Source: Chloroflexota bacterium (GTDB lineage Bacteria > Chloroflexota > Limnocylindria > P2-11E). From it: a stretch of 64,000 bases of DNA. Positions 33,024 through 42,284 of the stretch are shown one piece after another. Location of the stretch: the NCBI GenBank assembly GCA_005881885.1, contig VBDX01000127.1:1-64000 (forward strand), read 5' to 3'. Both the position numbers and the translations under genes were made by a program. The notes under the pieces were generated by a model that saw only the letters and a program-made list of their open reading frames with translations, made no database searches and was not told the origin of the DNA. How positions within the stretch are numbered: position 1 is the first letter of the stretch; every line of letters begins with the position of its first letter.

Positions 33024-34673
33024 CTAGGTGCTTGGTAGGTCGATCCCGCTCCGATGCGCGAAGTCGATCGCGTCCGGATACCCCGCGTCGGCATGGCGCA
33101 TCACGCCGGTGCCCGGGTCTGTGGTGAGCACTCGGCGCAGCTTCTCGCGGCTGAGCGGCGTCCCGTCGGCGACGGCGACCATGCCCGCGTGTATGGAGTT
33201 GCCGATGCCGACGCCGCCGCCATGATGCACCGAGACCCACGTGGCGCCGGCCGACGTGTTCACGAGCGCGTTGAGGATCGGCCAGTCCGCGATCGCGTCG
33301 CTTCCATCACGCATCGCCTCGGTCTCGCGGAACGGTGACGCGACGGAGCCCGAATCGAGGTGGTCGCGTCCGATCACGATCGGCGCGCCGAGCTCGCCGC
33401 GCGCGACGAGATCGTCGATGCGCTCACCGAACTCGGCGCGCTCGCCGTAGCCCAGCCAGCACACACGTGCCGGAAGACCTTGGAATGGGACACGCTCGCC
33501 GGCGAGCCGGATCCAGCGTCCGAGAGTGTGATCCTCGGGGAAGAGCTCGAGTACAAGCTGGTCCGTGCGCCGGATGTCCGCTGCGTTCCCGGACAGCGCC
33601 ACCCAGCGAAAAGGACCGCGTCCTTCCGAGAAGAGCGGTCGGATGTACTCCGCGACGAAGCCTGGATAGCTGAAGGCCTTCGCGAAGCCCGCCGCTCGCG
33701 CCTCTCCGCGCAGATTGTTCCCGTAATCGAACGCGACCGCGCCTCGCTCCGCAAGCGCGACGATCGCTTCGCAGTGCCGCGCGATGGACGCCCGCGACCG
33801 GCGGACGTACTCGTCGGGGTCCTCTCGCCGCACCCGCCCCGGATCCGCCACGCCGGCCGGGACGTATCCGTTGAGCGGGTCGTGCGCGCTCGTCTGATCG
33901 GTGACCACGTCGACCGCGACGCCGCGGCGAACGAGCTCGGGTAGCACGTCTGCCGCGTTCGCGACGACGCCGATGGACCGCGCAGTCGCGTCTTTGCGGT
34001 GACGCACGATGCGCGTGAGCGCGTCATCGAGCGAAGGCGCGATCTCGTCCAGGAAGCCCTGAGCCTTCCGCCGCTCGGCGTGCGCCGGATCTACCTCGAC
34101 GATGAGCGCGATGCCTTCGTTCATCGTGATGGCAAGCGGCTGCGCGCCGCCCATCCCGCCAAGGCCGGCGCTCACCACCAGGCGACCGGCGAGCGACCCA
34201 GAAAAATGCCGCTTCGCGACCGCGGCGAAGGTCTCGTACGTGCCCTGCAATATCCCCTGGGTCCCGATGTAGATCCAGGAGCCCGCGGTCATCTGGCCGT
34301 ACATCGTGAGGCCAAGAGCCTCGAGCCTTCGGAACTCGTCCCAGGTCGCCCAGCGCGGGACGATCAGTGCGTTGGCGATGAGCACGCGCGGTGCCCACTC
34401 GTGCGTGCGAAAGACCCCGACCGGCTTTCCCGACTGCACGAGGAGGGTCTCGTCGTTTTTCAGCCGCTTCAGGGTCGCCAAGATGCGATCGAACGCGGCC
34501 CACGAGCGCGCGGCACGACCGGTTCCGCCGTAGACGATGAGCTCTTCGGGGCGCTCCGCTACCTCAGGATCGAGGTTGTTCTGGATCATCCGGAACGCCG
34601 CTTCCTGGGGCCAGCCGCGGCACTGCAGTGTGCTGCCGCGAGGTGCCTGGACGACCCGAGTAGCGAGGCTCAC
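33024..34673 (-). CDS. hutU: Urocanate hydratase
   Basis: A 549-residue cytoplasmic enzyme of histidine degradation that converts urocanate to imidazolonepropionate using tightly bound NAD+. Signatures are [18 protein letters not shown] (NAD site), [16 protein letters not shown] (the urocanase signature with the active-site Cys) and the C-terminal [19 protein letters not shown]. The length matches the family (about 550). hutH is 20 kb away at 54575, and no hutI or hutG is in the window. The start is divergent from the GT2 gene with 35 bases between. Confidence 0.96.
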   Translation of the reverse strand: MSLATRVVQAPRGSTLQCRGWPQEAAFRMIQNNLDPEVAERPEELIVYGGTGRAARSWAAFDRILATLKRLKNDETLLVQSGKPVGVFRTHEWAPRVLIANALIVPRWATWDEFRRLEALGLTMYGQMTAGSWIYIGTQGILQGTYETFAAVAKRHFSGSLAGRLVVSAGLGGMGGAQPLAITMNEGIALIVEVDPAHAERRKAQGFLDEIAPSLDDALTRIVRHRKDATARSIGVVANAADVLPELVRRGVAVDVVTDQTSAHDPLNGYVPAGVADPGRVRREDPDEYVRRSRASIARHCEAIVALAERGAVAFDYGNNLRGEARAAGFAKAFSYPGFVAEYIRPLFSEGRGPFRWVALSGNAADIRRTDQLVLELFPEDHTLGRWIRLAGERVPFQGLPARVCWLGYGERAEFGERIDDLVARGELGAPIVIGRDHLDSGSVASPFRETEAMRDGSDAIADWPILNALVNTSAGATWVSVHHGGGVGIGNSIHAGMVAVADGTPLSREKLRRVLTTDPGTGVMRHADAGYPDAIDFAHRSGIDLPST

Positions 34674-34694
34674 CGCTCAATTGTCGCTCGTCCG

Positions 34695-34700
34695 TAGACT
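34695..34700 (+). promoter_or_regulatory. -10-like TAGACT for the GT2 gene
   Basis: It ends 8 bases before the proposed ATC start at 34709. The spacing equals that of other leaderless genes here and supports the non-canonical start. Confidence 0.45.
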
Positions 34701-34708
34701 CCGAGCGC

Positions 34709-35404
34709 ATCGAACTCTCGATCGTCATCCCGGCGCATAACGAGGAGTCCACGGTGGCCGGAGTCGTCGCCGGTCACCGCGATACCGCGCGGGCACTTGC
34801 ATCGAGCTTCGAGATCATCGTCTGTGACGACGGCAGCACGGACGCGACGTGGGCAGCGCTCGAGGCCTCCCGTGCGGCGACGTCCGAGCTACGGCTCATG
34901 CGGAACCCATCGCGTTCCGGGATCCCATTCAGCATGAAGCGGCTCTACGCCGATGCGCGCGGCGAGTGGATCTATTTCGCACCCGCCGACGGCCAGGTGC
35001 CCGCGGCCGCGCTCGAACGCATGTGGTCGATCCGCGATGGAGCGGCGTTAGTGGTCGGCCGGCGGATCCCGCGGCGCGATCCGGCGAGCCGAGTGCTGAT
35101 CGCGCAGGTCTACTCGGCGATGCTTCGCTGGCTCTTCCGACTCCCGGTCCGCGACATCGACAGCGTGAAGCTCTACCGTGCAGATGAGCTGCGGGCGGTG
35201 CCGCCGCGAAGCGAGTCGAACTTTTTCGAGGCCGAGATCCTGATCGGCCTTTGCTCGCGCGGACGGGTCGTGCGCGAGATCGACATCCCCCACAGGCCAC
35301 GGATCGCGGGAGCCGCGAAGGGAGTTACCCCGGCCGATTCCGTGCGCGCACTGCGCGACGTCGCCGCGTTCACGATCGGCTGGTTGTTCCGTCGCAGTCG
35401 CTGA
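34709..35404 (+). CDS. Family 2 glycosyltransferase with apparent ATC start
   Basis: A 231-residue DPM-synthase-like GT2. From the ATC at 34709 it reads (M)ELSIVIPAHNEES, the canonical GT2 N-terminus, followed by EIIVCDDGSTDATW (nucleotide-sugar site) and YFAPADGQVPAAAL (DxD-like region). A TAG lies 12 codons before the ATC, and no ATG, GTG or TTG occurs between. The first canonical in-frame start (GTG 34754) would delete the essential SIVIPAHNEE strand. So the gene starts at ATC, or the sequence has an error. It would make a polyprenol-phosphate sugar for the GT87, PIG-V or GT39-like enzymes nearby. Confidence 0.85.
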   Translation: MELSIVIPAHNEESTVAGVVAGHRDTARALASSFEIIVCDDGSTDATWAALEASRAATSELRLMRNPSRSGIPFSMKRLYADARGEWIYFAPADGQVPAAALERMWSIRDGAALVVGRRIPRRDPASRVLIAQVYSAMLRWLFRLPVRDIDSVKLYRADELRAVPPRSESNFFEAEILIGLCSRGRVVREIDIPHRPRIAGAAKGVTPADSVRALRDVAAFTIGWLFRRSR

Positions 35405-35549
35405 GCACCGCGCTCGTCGAGCACGCACAAGAAGCCCGCGCCCACCAACCGGGACCGTTCGGCCCCACCGTGCGGACGAGAGCCGGTTGGACGTTTCTGG
35501 AGAGGACCCCGGCGGTACTAGGACTCTGGTCGCGCGCGGTCTCGGGCCC

Positions 35550-35555
35550 TAGCGT
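35550..35555 (+). promoter_or_regulatory. -10-like TAGCGT for the membrane glycosyltransferase at 35565
   Basis: It ends 9 bases before ATG 35565 with no Shine-Dalgarno sequence. The rest of the 160-base gap (35405-35564) holds nothing I can identify. Confidence 0.35.
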
Positions 35556-35564
35556 TACCCGCCA

Positions 35565-36917
35565 ATGCGTATAGCGATCCTGCTCGCCCTCGCGGCGATC
35601 GTCGCCTACTCGTCGAATCTGGTGCTGACCGTCGAAGCCAACGCGACACCGAATGTGCTTACGGCCGCCTCGTGGATCGCGCAAGGCAACGCGGACCTCG
35701 ATGAGTACGTCGGGCGCGCCCCGTTCACCGAGCAGATCGTCGACGGTCACGTCTATCCGGCCAATCCTCCGGGGACTGCGTTGCTTCTGGTCACGCCCGT
35801 CGCCGTCGCGATGGCTGCAGGTATCGACGTCGCGTCGTGGGAGTTCCTCGGTGTCTTCGGCAAGATCGCGGGCATCCTCGCCGCCAGCGTGTCGGTGGCC
35901 TTCGTGTATCTCGCGTGCGCAAGGCTCACACGCCCGATGCCCGCCCTCATCGCGGCGGTCGGCTATGCCTTCGGCACCACGGTGTGGACCGTCTCAGCGC
36001 AACAGATCTGGATGCACGGGCCCGCGCAGCTCTTCATGGCCCTCGGGCTCTTCCTGCTCGTCCGCGGCCGCGGGAGCCCTCGCGCCGGGCTCGCACTCGG
36101 TTTGGCCGCGGCCATTCGCCCGGTCGATGCCCTTGCCGCCGCGGCCGGCTTCCTCATCGCGCGAAGGCGGCGCTTCGCTGCGCGCTACCTTGCCTGGGGC
36201 CTTCCGGCGGTTGCGTTCCTCGCGACGTACTACCTCATCACTTTTCGCGGACCCCGCGATAGCTACGGCGGGGTCCCCTGGTTCTTCCCACCGCCAGGCT
36301 GGCTTGGCCTATTGATCAGCCCCTCGCGGGGACTCTTCGTCTACTCGCCGTTCCTGCTCTTCGCCGTGGCCGGCTTCGTGATCGCCTGGCGACGCCGGTC
36401 CGATGATGCGAGCCTGTTCGTCCGCGATGCGTCGCTCGCCGCGCTCGGGATCTATCTCGTGTATTCGTTCTTTGGAGTGTGGATGGGCGGTTGGGCGTAC
36501 GGCACGCGCTACGTCTCCGACGCGCAGCCGCTTCTCGCGCTCGGCTTGGCGTATGCGATAGAGCGTGGACTCTTGACGCACCTCGTCGCTCGGGTCGGCT
36601 TCGCCATCACGCTCTTGTGGTCGGTCTTCCTCGAGTACGCGGGGGCCGGCTGGTACTTTTTCTTTTGGAACGGCTACCACTGGGACGTCACTCCGAACAT
36701 CGACGAGACGGGTTATCGCGCCTGGGACATCACCGACACGCAGTGGGGGTTCGTCCTGAGACACATGGTCGCCGATCCTGGCACCACGCTCGTCCCGACC
36801 CTGATCGGGGCAGCGGTCGCCGGACTCATCGTGTGGCGCGGGTTCGCGAGCGCGCGCAGGCAGCAGCAAGTGATTGCGGTTTCGGCGACGCACCAACTCG
36901 GAGCGTCACCATCGTAA
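35565..36917 (+). CDS. Membrane glycosyltransferase (GT39/ArnT-like fold)
   Basis: A 450-residue membrane protein with about ten hydrophobic helices. The first periplasmic loop (NADLDEYVGRAPFTEQIVDG) carries acidic residues where GT-C enzymes bind metal and lipid-linked donor, and FGTTVWTVSAQQIWMHGPAQ resembles the second conserved loop. The acceptor is unknown. It is separated by 160 bases from the GT2 gene. Together with the GT87 and PIG-V-like genes it implies a surface glycan or glycolipid pathway. Confidence 0.75.
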   Translation: MRIAILLALAAIVAYSSNLVLTVEANATPNVLTAASWIAQGNADLDEYVGRAPFTEQIVDGHVYPANPPGTALLLVTPVAVAMAAGIDVASWEFLGVFGKIAGILAASVSVAFVYLACARLTRPMPALIAAVGYAFGTTVWTVSAQQIWMHGPAQLFMALGLFLLVRGRGSPRAGLALGLAAAIRPVDALAAAAGFLIARRRRFAARYLAWGLPAVAFLATYYLITFRGPRDSYGGVPWFFPPPGWLGLLISPSRGLFVYSPFLLFAVAGFVIAWRRRSDDASLFVRDASLAALGIYLVYSFFGVWMGGWAYGTRYVSDAQPLLALGLAYAIERGLLTHLVARVGFAITLLWSVFLEYAGAGWYFFFWNGYHWDVTPNIDETGYRAWDITDTQWGFVLRHMVADPGTTLVPTLIGAAVAGLIVWRGFASARRQQQVIAVSATHQLGASPS

Positions 36918-36971
36918 GCATCGGTCGTCCTGCCCTGCCTCGACGAGGTCGAGACCGTGGCTACGGTCCGG
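36918..36971 (+). pseudogene. N-terminal scrap of a second GT2 gene
   Basis: Directly after the TAA of the membrane glycosyltransferase, in the same frame, the sequence reads ASVVLPCLDEVETVATV. This matches the first strand and helix of GT2 enzymes (VVLPCLNEEETV). It has no start codon, and the similarity ends just before the dipeptide permease gene. It looks like a deletion scar. Confidence 0.4.
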
Positions 36972-36976
36972 TCAGG

Positions 36977-37933
36977 TCAGTCCGCCTTGCTGTGCAGGCG
37001 CGGGTCGAGCGCATCGCGGACCGCGTCCCCGAGCAGGTTCGCGGCTAGCACGACGGAGGTGACGGTGATCCCGGGGAAGACCGCGAGCCACCAGGCGATG
37101 CGCAGATAGCGCCGCGCCTCGGAGAGCATGAGGCCCCACTCCGCCGCCGGCGGCTGCGCGCCAAGGCCGAGGAACGACAGCGCCGCGATCGAAAAGATCG
37201 CCGTCGCCAGGCCGAAGGTGGCGATCGTGATCACCGGCCCGAGCACCTGCGGAACGATGTGCGCGAAGGCGATCCGCACCTCGCTCGCGCCGATGCTCCG
37301 GGCCGCTTCGACGAAGAGCTCGTGACGCGTCGCGAGCACGGACCCACGGACGATCCGCGCGAAGCGCGGGATGCCGCCGATGCCGACGGCGATCGCAACT
37401 TTCTCGAGGCCGGACCCGAGGATGGTCACGATGATGAGCGCGAGCAGGATTCCCGGGAACGCGAGCTCGACATCGACCAGGCGCATGAGCACGCTATCCA
37501 TCCATCCACCGCGCATGCCGGACATGAGTCCGATGAGCCCGCCCGAGATCGCGGCGATCGTCACGGCGGCGAATCCGACGGACAGCGACGCGCGACCGCC
37601 GTCGATGAGCCGGAGCAGCACGTCGCGTCCGAACTGATCGGTCCCGAGCGGATGTCCTGTCGAGCCAGGCGCGAGCAGCGAATCCTTGAGGCTCTGCCGG
37701 AACGGGTCGATCGAGATCGCCATCGGCAGGAGCAGGACGGTGGCGATGAGCGCGCCGAGGTAGACAAGCATCACCATCGCGGTGCGGTCGGACCGAAGGC
37801 GCCGCCACGCGCGCATGTAAGGGCCGGGGCTCGCAGGGAACAGCGGCATGGGTCGCTGCGATCCCTGCGCCGCGGCCACGATCGGGGCGCCGCCGAGGTT
37901 AGGCGGCGCGGATCCTGGGGTTGATGAAGCCAT
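36977..37933 (-). CDS. Dipeptide-type ABC transporter permease (DppC-like)
   Basis: A 318-residue permease. The N-terminal ~45 residues are a polar tail, then the first helix. HPLGTDQFGRDVLLRLIDGGRASL is the DppC loop, and LFVEAARSIGASEVRIAFAH is the ATPase-docking loop. It pairs with the upstream DppB-like gene, overlapping it by 35 bases. No ATPase gene is present. The likely binding protein is the family 5 lipoprotein at 44548 in the divergent operon. Confidence 0.92.
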   Translation of the reverse strand: MASSTPGSAPPNLGGAPIVAAAQGSQRPMPLFPASPGPYMRAWRRLRSDRTAMVMLVYLGALIATVLLLPMAISIDPFRQSLKDSLLAPGSTGHPLGTDQFGRDVLLRLIDGGRASLSVGFAAVTIAAISGGLIGLMSGMRGGWMDSVLMRLVDVELAFPGILLALIIVTILGSGLEKVAIAVGIGGIPRFARIVRGSVLATRHELFVEAARSIGASEVRIAFAHIVPQVLGPVITIATFGLATAIFSIAALSFLGLGAQPPAAEWGLMLSEARRYLRIAWWLAVFPGITVTSVVLAANLLGDAVRDALDPRLHSKAD

Positions 37934-38843
37934 ATGAGATGTCGACGAGCAGATTGGCGATCACGTAGCTCGTCGCCGTCAGCAGGATCACGCCCTGGAC
38001 GACCGGATAGTCCTTCGCGAGGATCGAGTCGATCGCGAGCTGCCCGATGCCCTGCCGCGCGAACACCGTCTCGACGATCACGCTCCCCGCAAGCAGGCGC
38101 CCGAGCTGCAGGCCGACGATCGTCACCACGGGGATGAGCGCGTTGCGCATCGCGTGGCCGAGCAGGACGGTGCGCGGCGGCAGGCCTTTCGCGTGAGCCG
38201 TGCGCACGTATTCGCGGCCGAGCACGTCGAGCAGCGACGCGCGCGTGAGCCGTGCGATGAGGCCGATGCCCTCGTAGCCGAGCACGAGCATCGGAAGGAT
38301 GAGGCGGTCGAGGCTCCCTGACCCGGTCGCGGGTACGAGGCCGAGCGTGACCGAGAACACGAGGATGAGGACGATCGCGAGGACGAAGCTCGGGATCGAG
38401 ACGCCGCCGAGCGAGACGAACATCACCAGACGGTCGATCGGCGAGTTCCGTTTGACCGCCGCCACGATCCCGAGGGCGACGCCGAGCAGCACCGAGATCA
38501 CGAGCGCCGACCCGGCGAGCTCGATCGTGCTCGGGAGCCGGTCGCCGATGACTTTGATGACCGGCTGATGCCGAATGAACGATTCCCCGAGATCGAGGTG
38601 CGTCGCATTCCAGAGCCAGCGGATGTACTGGAGCGGCAGCGGATCGCCCAGGCCGAGCTGCTGGCGCAGGCTCGCGACGAGCTGCTCCTGTGCGGCCCGG
38701 TCGCCGACCCCGAAGGATGCCGCGCCGATCATGGCGTCGATGGGGTCCCCGGGGACCAGATGCAGGATCGCGAAGACGAGCAGAGACGCGAGTAGGAGAA
38801 CTGGCACGGATTCGACTAGCCGCTGCGAGACGAACTTCGCCAC
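37899..38843 (-). CDS. Dipeptide-type ABC transporter permease (DppB-like)
   Basis: A 314-residue permease beginning KFVSQRLVESVPVLLLASLL. The internal EAA loop is YVRTAHAKGLPPRTVLLGHA, and the C-terminus YGFINPRIRAA is typical. It begins 14 bases after the stop of the FbpA-like gene, so MFS, FbpA-like, DppB and DppC probably form one operon together with the C45 gene. Confidence 0.92.
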   Translation of the reverse strand: MAKFVSQRLVESVPVLLLASLLVFAILHLVPGDPIDAMIGAASFGVGDRAAQEQLVASLRQQLGLGDPLPLQYIRWLWNATHLDLGESFIRHQPVIKVIGDRLPSTIELAGSALVISVLLGVALGIVAAVKRNSPIDRLVMFVSLGGVSIPSFVLAIVLILVFSVTLGLVPATGSGSLDRLILPMLVLGYEGIGLIARLTRASLLDVLGREYVRTAHAKGLPPRTVLLGHAMRNALIPVVTIVGLQLGRLLAGSVIVETVFARQGIGQLAIDSILAKDYPVVQGVILLTATSYVIANLLVDISYGFINPRIRAA

Positions 38844-38857
38844 CCAAGCCTCCCCTG

Positions 38858-39811
38858 CTAGCCGGAATCGTCCCTCACATCGAAGCCCTTGTCGCGCAGG
38901 AGCGTGACCGTGCTTTCCATCAGCGGCGCCACCTTCTCGAGTGGCGCGTCCATCCGCTTGATCTTGGAAAGCGGGCGGACGGCCCCGTGCACCGCGCCGG
39001 CGTTCACCGGCGTCTCGCCGAACAGGCGCGCGAGCAGGGTCTGGATCTCCGTCGAGAGGAGAAAGTCCACCAAAGCACGGGCCTCCGCGGGATGCTTCGC
39101 GTCCGCGAGCACGGCGACGGTGTGCGCCTCGACGTGCGTCCCCGTTTCATTCCCAGCCTGGTCGAGCCACGCCTCGCCGACGGGGTTCCCTTCCATATAG
39201 AAGACGTGGATGTTCGAGGAGTTCGCGATGGCGACGGCCTTCCGCTCCCGCGCGAGCGCTTCGCGCGTGCGCAGGTTCGAGCCGTAGATCCGCATTCCAT
39301 TCGCGAGCAGCGCGTCGATAAGCCGCGTCGCGTACGCGTCCCCTTTGACGACGCGCAGCGCCGCGAACTGCGCCACTGTCGTCATCTCGACGAGCGCGGC
39401 GCACGCGACTGCGTCCCGGAAGCGTGTATCGGTGAGATCCTCGAGGCGGACGGGCCACGTGGCGCTCTCCGGGAGGACCGCGCGATTGACCATCGCGGCC
39501 CGCGGCCACGCGGTGAAAGACAGCCACGCGAAATCCGGGGCGCGCAGCCACTCGGGGTAGGCCTTCGCCACAGGCGATGCGTACGGTTCGAAGATCCCCG
39601 AACCGCGCGAGAGCTCGACCGCGAGCTGACTGTTGGTCAGGAGGAGATCGGCCTGCGGATCGGCGCGCTCGGCCACGATCCGTTGCTCGACATCGTGGTG
39701 GTAGACCTTCTCCACAGTGGTCTTGATGCCGGTGAGCCGTTCGAAGAGCAGGTAAACCGGAGTGAGGTCAGGACGATTGCGTCCCGAATAGATGCGCAGC
39801 TCGCCGGCCAT
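38858..39811 (-). CDS. FbpA-like solute-binding protein without a signal peptide
   Basis: A 317-residue protein of the periplasmic-binding-like fold used for Fe3+ or small anions: GELRIYSGRNRPDLTPVYLLFERLTGIK, ADLLLTNSQLAVELSRGSGIF and the SSNIHVFYMEGNPVGEAWLD hinge. The start at 39811 is one base after the MFS stop. No signal peptide or lipobox precedes the first strand, and the upstream frame only shadows the MFS gene. It may be cytoplasmic, a sensor or enzyme derived from a binding protein, or exported by an unknown route. No matching FbpB-type permease is nearby. Confidence 0.82.
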   Translation of the reverse strand: MAGELRIYSGRNRPDLTPVYLLFERLTGIKTTVEKVYHHDVEQRIVAERADPQADLLLTNSQLAVELSRGSGIFEPYASPVAKAYPEWLRAPDFAWLSFTAWPRAAMVNRAVLPESATWPVRLEDLTDTRFRDAVACAALVEMTTVAQFAALRVVKGDAYATRLIDALLANGMRIYGSNLRTREALARERKAVAIANSSNIHVFYMEGNPVGEAWLDQAGNETGTHVEAHTVAVLADAKHPAEARALVDFLLSTEIQTLLARLFGETPVNAGAVHGAVRPLSKIKRMDAPLEKVAPLMESTVTLLRDKGFDVRDDSG

Positions 39812-39812
39812 C

Positions 39813-41075
39813 TCAGTCCGCGCCCGATGCCAGGGTTCGCTCGGCCTGCCGGCGCTGCCGACGCTCGACCTCTTCGGGTGGCCGGACGTCGCGGAACGTG
39901 AAGTAGATCGCGATGTCGTAGACGATCTTGAGCGCGCCCGCGATGAAGAACGGCAGGCCGAGCGCGGCCGCGCTGAAGGCCATGCCCGCGAACGTCGGTG
40001 AGATCGCCGTCGCCGTAGTCCGCGCGACGTTCGTGATCCCGGCTGTCGCGGTCCGCTCGTCCGGATCGACGACCGCCATCGTGTACGACTGCCGTGTCGG
40101 GACATCCATCTGCGAGACGCTCATCCGCGCTAGGTACAGGGCGACTGCGAGCCAGGAGACCGGCGCGAGCGGCACCAGGACGAGCAGGATCTGCGAGGGC
40201 AGATGCGTGAAGACCATGGTGTTGAGTAGGCCGATCCGCTCCGCGAGCCAGCCGGCCAAAAGGAGCGAGAGCCCCGAGAGCACGCCGACCCAGAAGAACA
40301 GGACGGCGAGCGTCGCTGGATCGAAACCCCAACGCAGGAAGAACCAGTACGCGACGATCGACTGCACGACGAACCCGCCCGCGAAGGCGTCGAGGCCGAA
40401 GAGGAGCGAAAGCTTGGCGACCGTCCCCGTCGACCGGTGGATCCCGAGGAAGCGCCGCTCGCCCTCGACCTTCGTGAGTTCGACCCGGTCGCTGAGGGTG
40501 AGGAAGATCGCGAGATTGAGAAGCCCGACCACCGCGTAGAAGGCGAAGAGCGGGCGGTACGCGTCGGCGCCGTGCAAACCCTGCGCGGCGAAGAAGCCCA
40601 CCGCTGCGGCGGCGAGCGATCCAAGCGCGCCCGCGAAGTTCGCCGCGGTGTTGTAGATGGAGAACAGCCAGGTCCGTCGCTCGTTCGGCGCGGTCTGCGG
40701 AAGGATGGCCTGCTCGACGGTTTGGAAGATCCCGACCTCCGAGCTCGTCGCGCTGATGGTTCCGGTGAAGGCGCCGAGGACCAGGATCCAGAAATCGCTG
40801 GTGACCGCGAAGAGCAGGCCGCCGACCGCCATGAGCATGGCCATCGTCTGGATCGTCCGCCGCCGTCCGTAGCGATCCGCCACGAGGGACCAGAGGACGG
40901 TCATGAGCGCGGAGCCCGCGATCGCGGCCGTGAAGATCAGACCGATCTGGACCTTCGACATACCGAGCTGATCCAGATATAGCCCGAGGACGACCGCGAG
41001 GTAGCCGTACGCGAAGGTGCGCAGGACGCGCGTGGCAAGGAGCTTCTTGCCGTCAGCCGAAAGCCAGTCGAGCAC
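39813..41075 (-). CDS. Major facilitator superfamily transporter
   Basis: A 420-residue MFS protein with twelve predicted helices. SLVADRYGRRRTIQTMAML between helices 2 and 3 is the MFS signature loop. The central loop includes TKVEGERRFLGIHRSTG. It could export or import the compound processed by the adjacent C45 enzyme. GTG 41075 is preferred over TTG 41099 because AGGGG lies just upstream and it avoids overlapping the C45 gene. Confidence 0.88.
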   Translation of the reverse strand: MLDWLSADGKKLLATRVLRTFAYGYLAVVLGLYLDQLGMSKVQIGLIFTAAIAGSALMTVLWSLVADRYGRRRTIQTMAMLMAVGGLLFAVTSDFWILVLGAFTGTISATSSEVGIFQTVEQAILPQTAPNERRTWLFSIYNTAANFAGALGSLAAAAVGFFAAQGLHGADAYRPLFAFYAVVGLLNLAIFLTLSDRVELTKVEGERRFLGIHRSTGTVAKLSLLFGLDAFAGGFVVQSIVAYWFFLRWGFDPATLAVLFFWVGVLSGLSLLLAGWLAERIGLLNTMVFTHLPSQILLVLVPLAPVSWLAVALYLARMSVSQMDVPTRQSYTMAVVDPDERTATAGITNVARTTATAISPTFAGMAFSAAALGLPFFIAGALKIVYDIAIYFTFRDVRPPEEVERRQRRQAERTLASGAD

Positions 41076-41082
41076 GAAGCCC

Positions 41083-42234
41083 CTAGCGGATAGCCGCAAG
41101 TGGCCGCGCCGAGACCGTCGCCTCCTGGTAGAGGTTCCACGGAAGCAGGCGGTACTCGTTCTCGCATGGGTTGCCGGACGCGATCCAGTACTCGCCGGTC
41201 GTGAGGTCGACGATGCTCGACGCGATCGTCTGGTTCAGGTCCGTCCCTCCCGACGCCTCGTCGCCATGCTTGCAGACCGCGTTCGGATATCCGAAGTGGT
41301 CCCGGAGCGCCGCGCCGATCGCGCCTCGGATGGTCGCGGGATCGCCCGGGTCCTTCGCCGCGCGCAGGCCTTCCGTGAGGCGAGGAAGCCGCCAGAGCGA
41401 GTTCACCGAGAACGGCCGGTACGTCGCTGCGATCTGCTCGGGGACGAAGGCGACGAAGTGGTTCGTGTGCACGAGCAGGCCATTGGTGGGGTACATCCAG
41501 CCGTGTCTATCGGGCGTCGTCTCGAGATCGATCGCGAATCCGTCGCGGTGCGTCACGACCAGGTTCGTGCAGAGCGACTGGCGCGAGTCGAAGACGGCGC
41601 GGAGCGCCGATTGCATCTCCGTCGCCTCCAGCACTTTGCGGCGGATGATCGGCTGCGGAACGCCGATGCCCTTGCCCCATCTGGTGCCGAGCCCGTTCGC
41701 GTTGAGGGCGATCCCGGCCGAGTTCGCGCCGTGCCGTCCGACCTGTCCGGCTTCGGTCTGCATGATGATCGTTGGCCGGCCTGGTTGGATGATGCGCAGG
41801 AGGATCACCGTACCCGCCGTCTCGCAGCGCCAGTCCCAGTTCTGTCCGCAGTAGACGTGGCCGTCGCCCGATGCCTGGGGCAGGATCGCGTACGACGAGC
41901 AGCCCTCCTCAGCCTCATCGGCAAAGGGGTTGTGGGTCGAGAGCTCACCGCGCGCGTTCAGCGCGAGCACCTCCTCGAAGTCGACGCCCGCGCCCTCGGC
42001 GATGCCGCGAATCTCGTCGCCGATCCCAGGGAGGTAGCTCTCAATGGGCGGCACCCAACGCGGCGCGTTGCGGCGGATCTCCGACCACTCGAGTCCGGTC
42101 GTGCGCTTGAACGACTCGCGGTAGTAGCCGATCGAGTCGCGGATCTGGCTCCGTGCGGCCTCGCCGTGCTGGCGCCCGAGCTCGGGCCGGTCGCCGCTGA
42201 TCTCGATCGTCGGTAACGCCGCTGCAGCTTCCAT
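41083..42234 (-). CDS. C45-family acyltransferase/amidohydrolase (penicillin acyltransferase-like)
   Basis: A 383-residue Ntn-hydrolase precursor. The expected autocleavage site is EEGCSSYAILP: C112 would become the N-terminal nucleophile after processing. HVYCGQNWDW and GQVGRHGANSAGIALNANGL are the substrate-pocket strands of acyl-CoA:6-APA acyltransferase-like enzymes, and THRDGFAIDLET follows. It probably cleaves or transfers an acyl group on an N-acyl amino acid or peptide in the cytoplasm. A GGGGGCG-type Shine-Dalgarno sequence precedes ATG 42234. It is divergent from the RpiR-type regulator. Confidence 0.88.
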   Translation of the reverse strand: MEAAAALPTIEISGDRPELGRQHGEAARSQIRDSIGYYRESFKRTTGLEWSEIRRNAPRWVPPIESYLPGIGDEIRGIAEGAGVDFEEVLALNARGELSTHNPFADEAEEGCSSYAILPQASGDGHVYCGQNWDWRCETAGTVILLRIIQPGRPTIIMQTEAGQVGRHGANSAGIALNANGLGTRWGKGIGVPQPIIRRKVLEATEMQSALRAVFDSRQSLCTNLVVTHRDGFAIDLETTPDRHGWMYPTNGLLVHTNHFVAFVPEQIAATYRPFSVNSLWRLPRLTEGLRAAKDPGDPATIRGAIGAALRDHFGYPNAVCKHGDEASGGTDLNQTIASSIVDLTTGEYWIASGNPCENEYRLLPWNLYQEATVSARPLAAIR

Positions 42235-42272
42235 CGCATCGCCCCCGGCTTGAATCTCGCCGCAGCATACAC

Positions 42273-42278
42273 TACAGT
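42273..42278 (+). promoter_or_regulatory. -10-like TACAGT for the RpiR regulator
   Basis: It ends 6 bases before GTG 42285. The same AT-rich patch (42266-42278) also reads TATGCT/TAGTGT on the other strand, so it may serve the C45 operon too. Confidence 0.4.
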
Positions 42279-42284
42279 CCGCCC

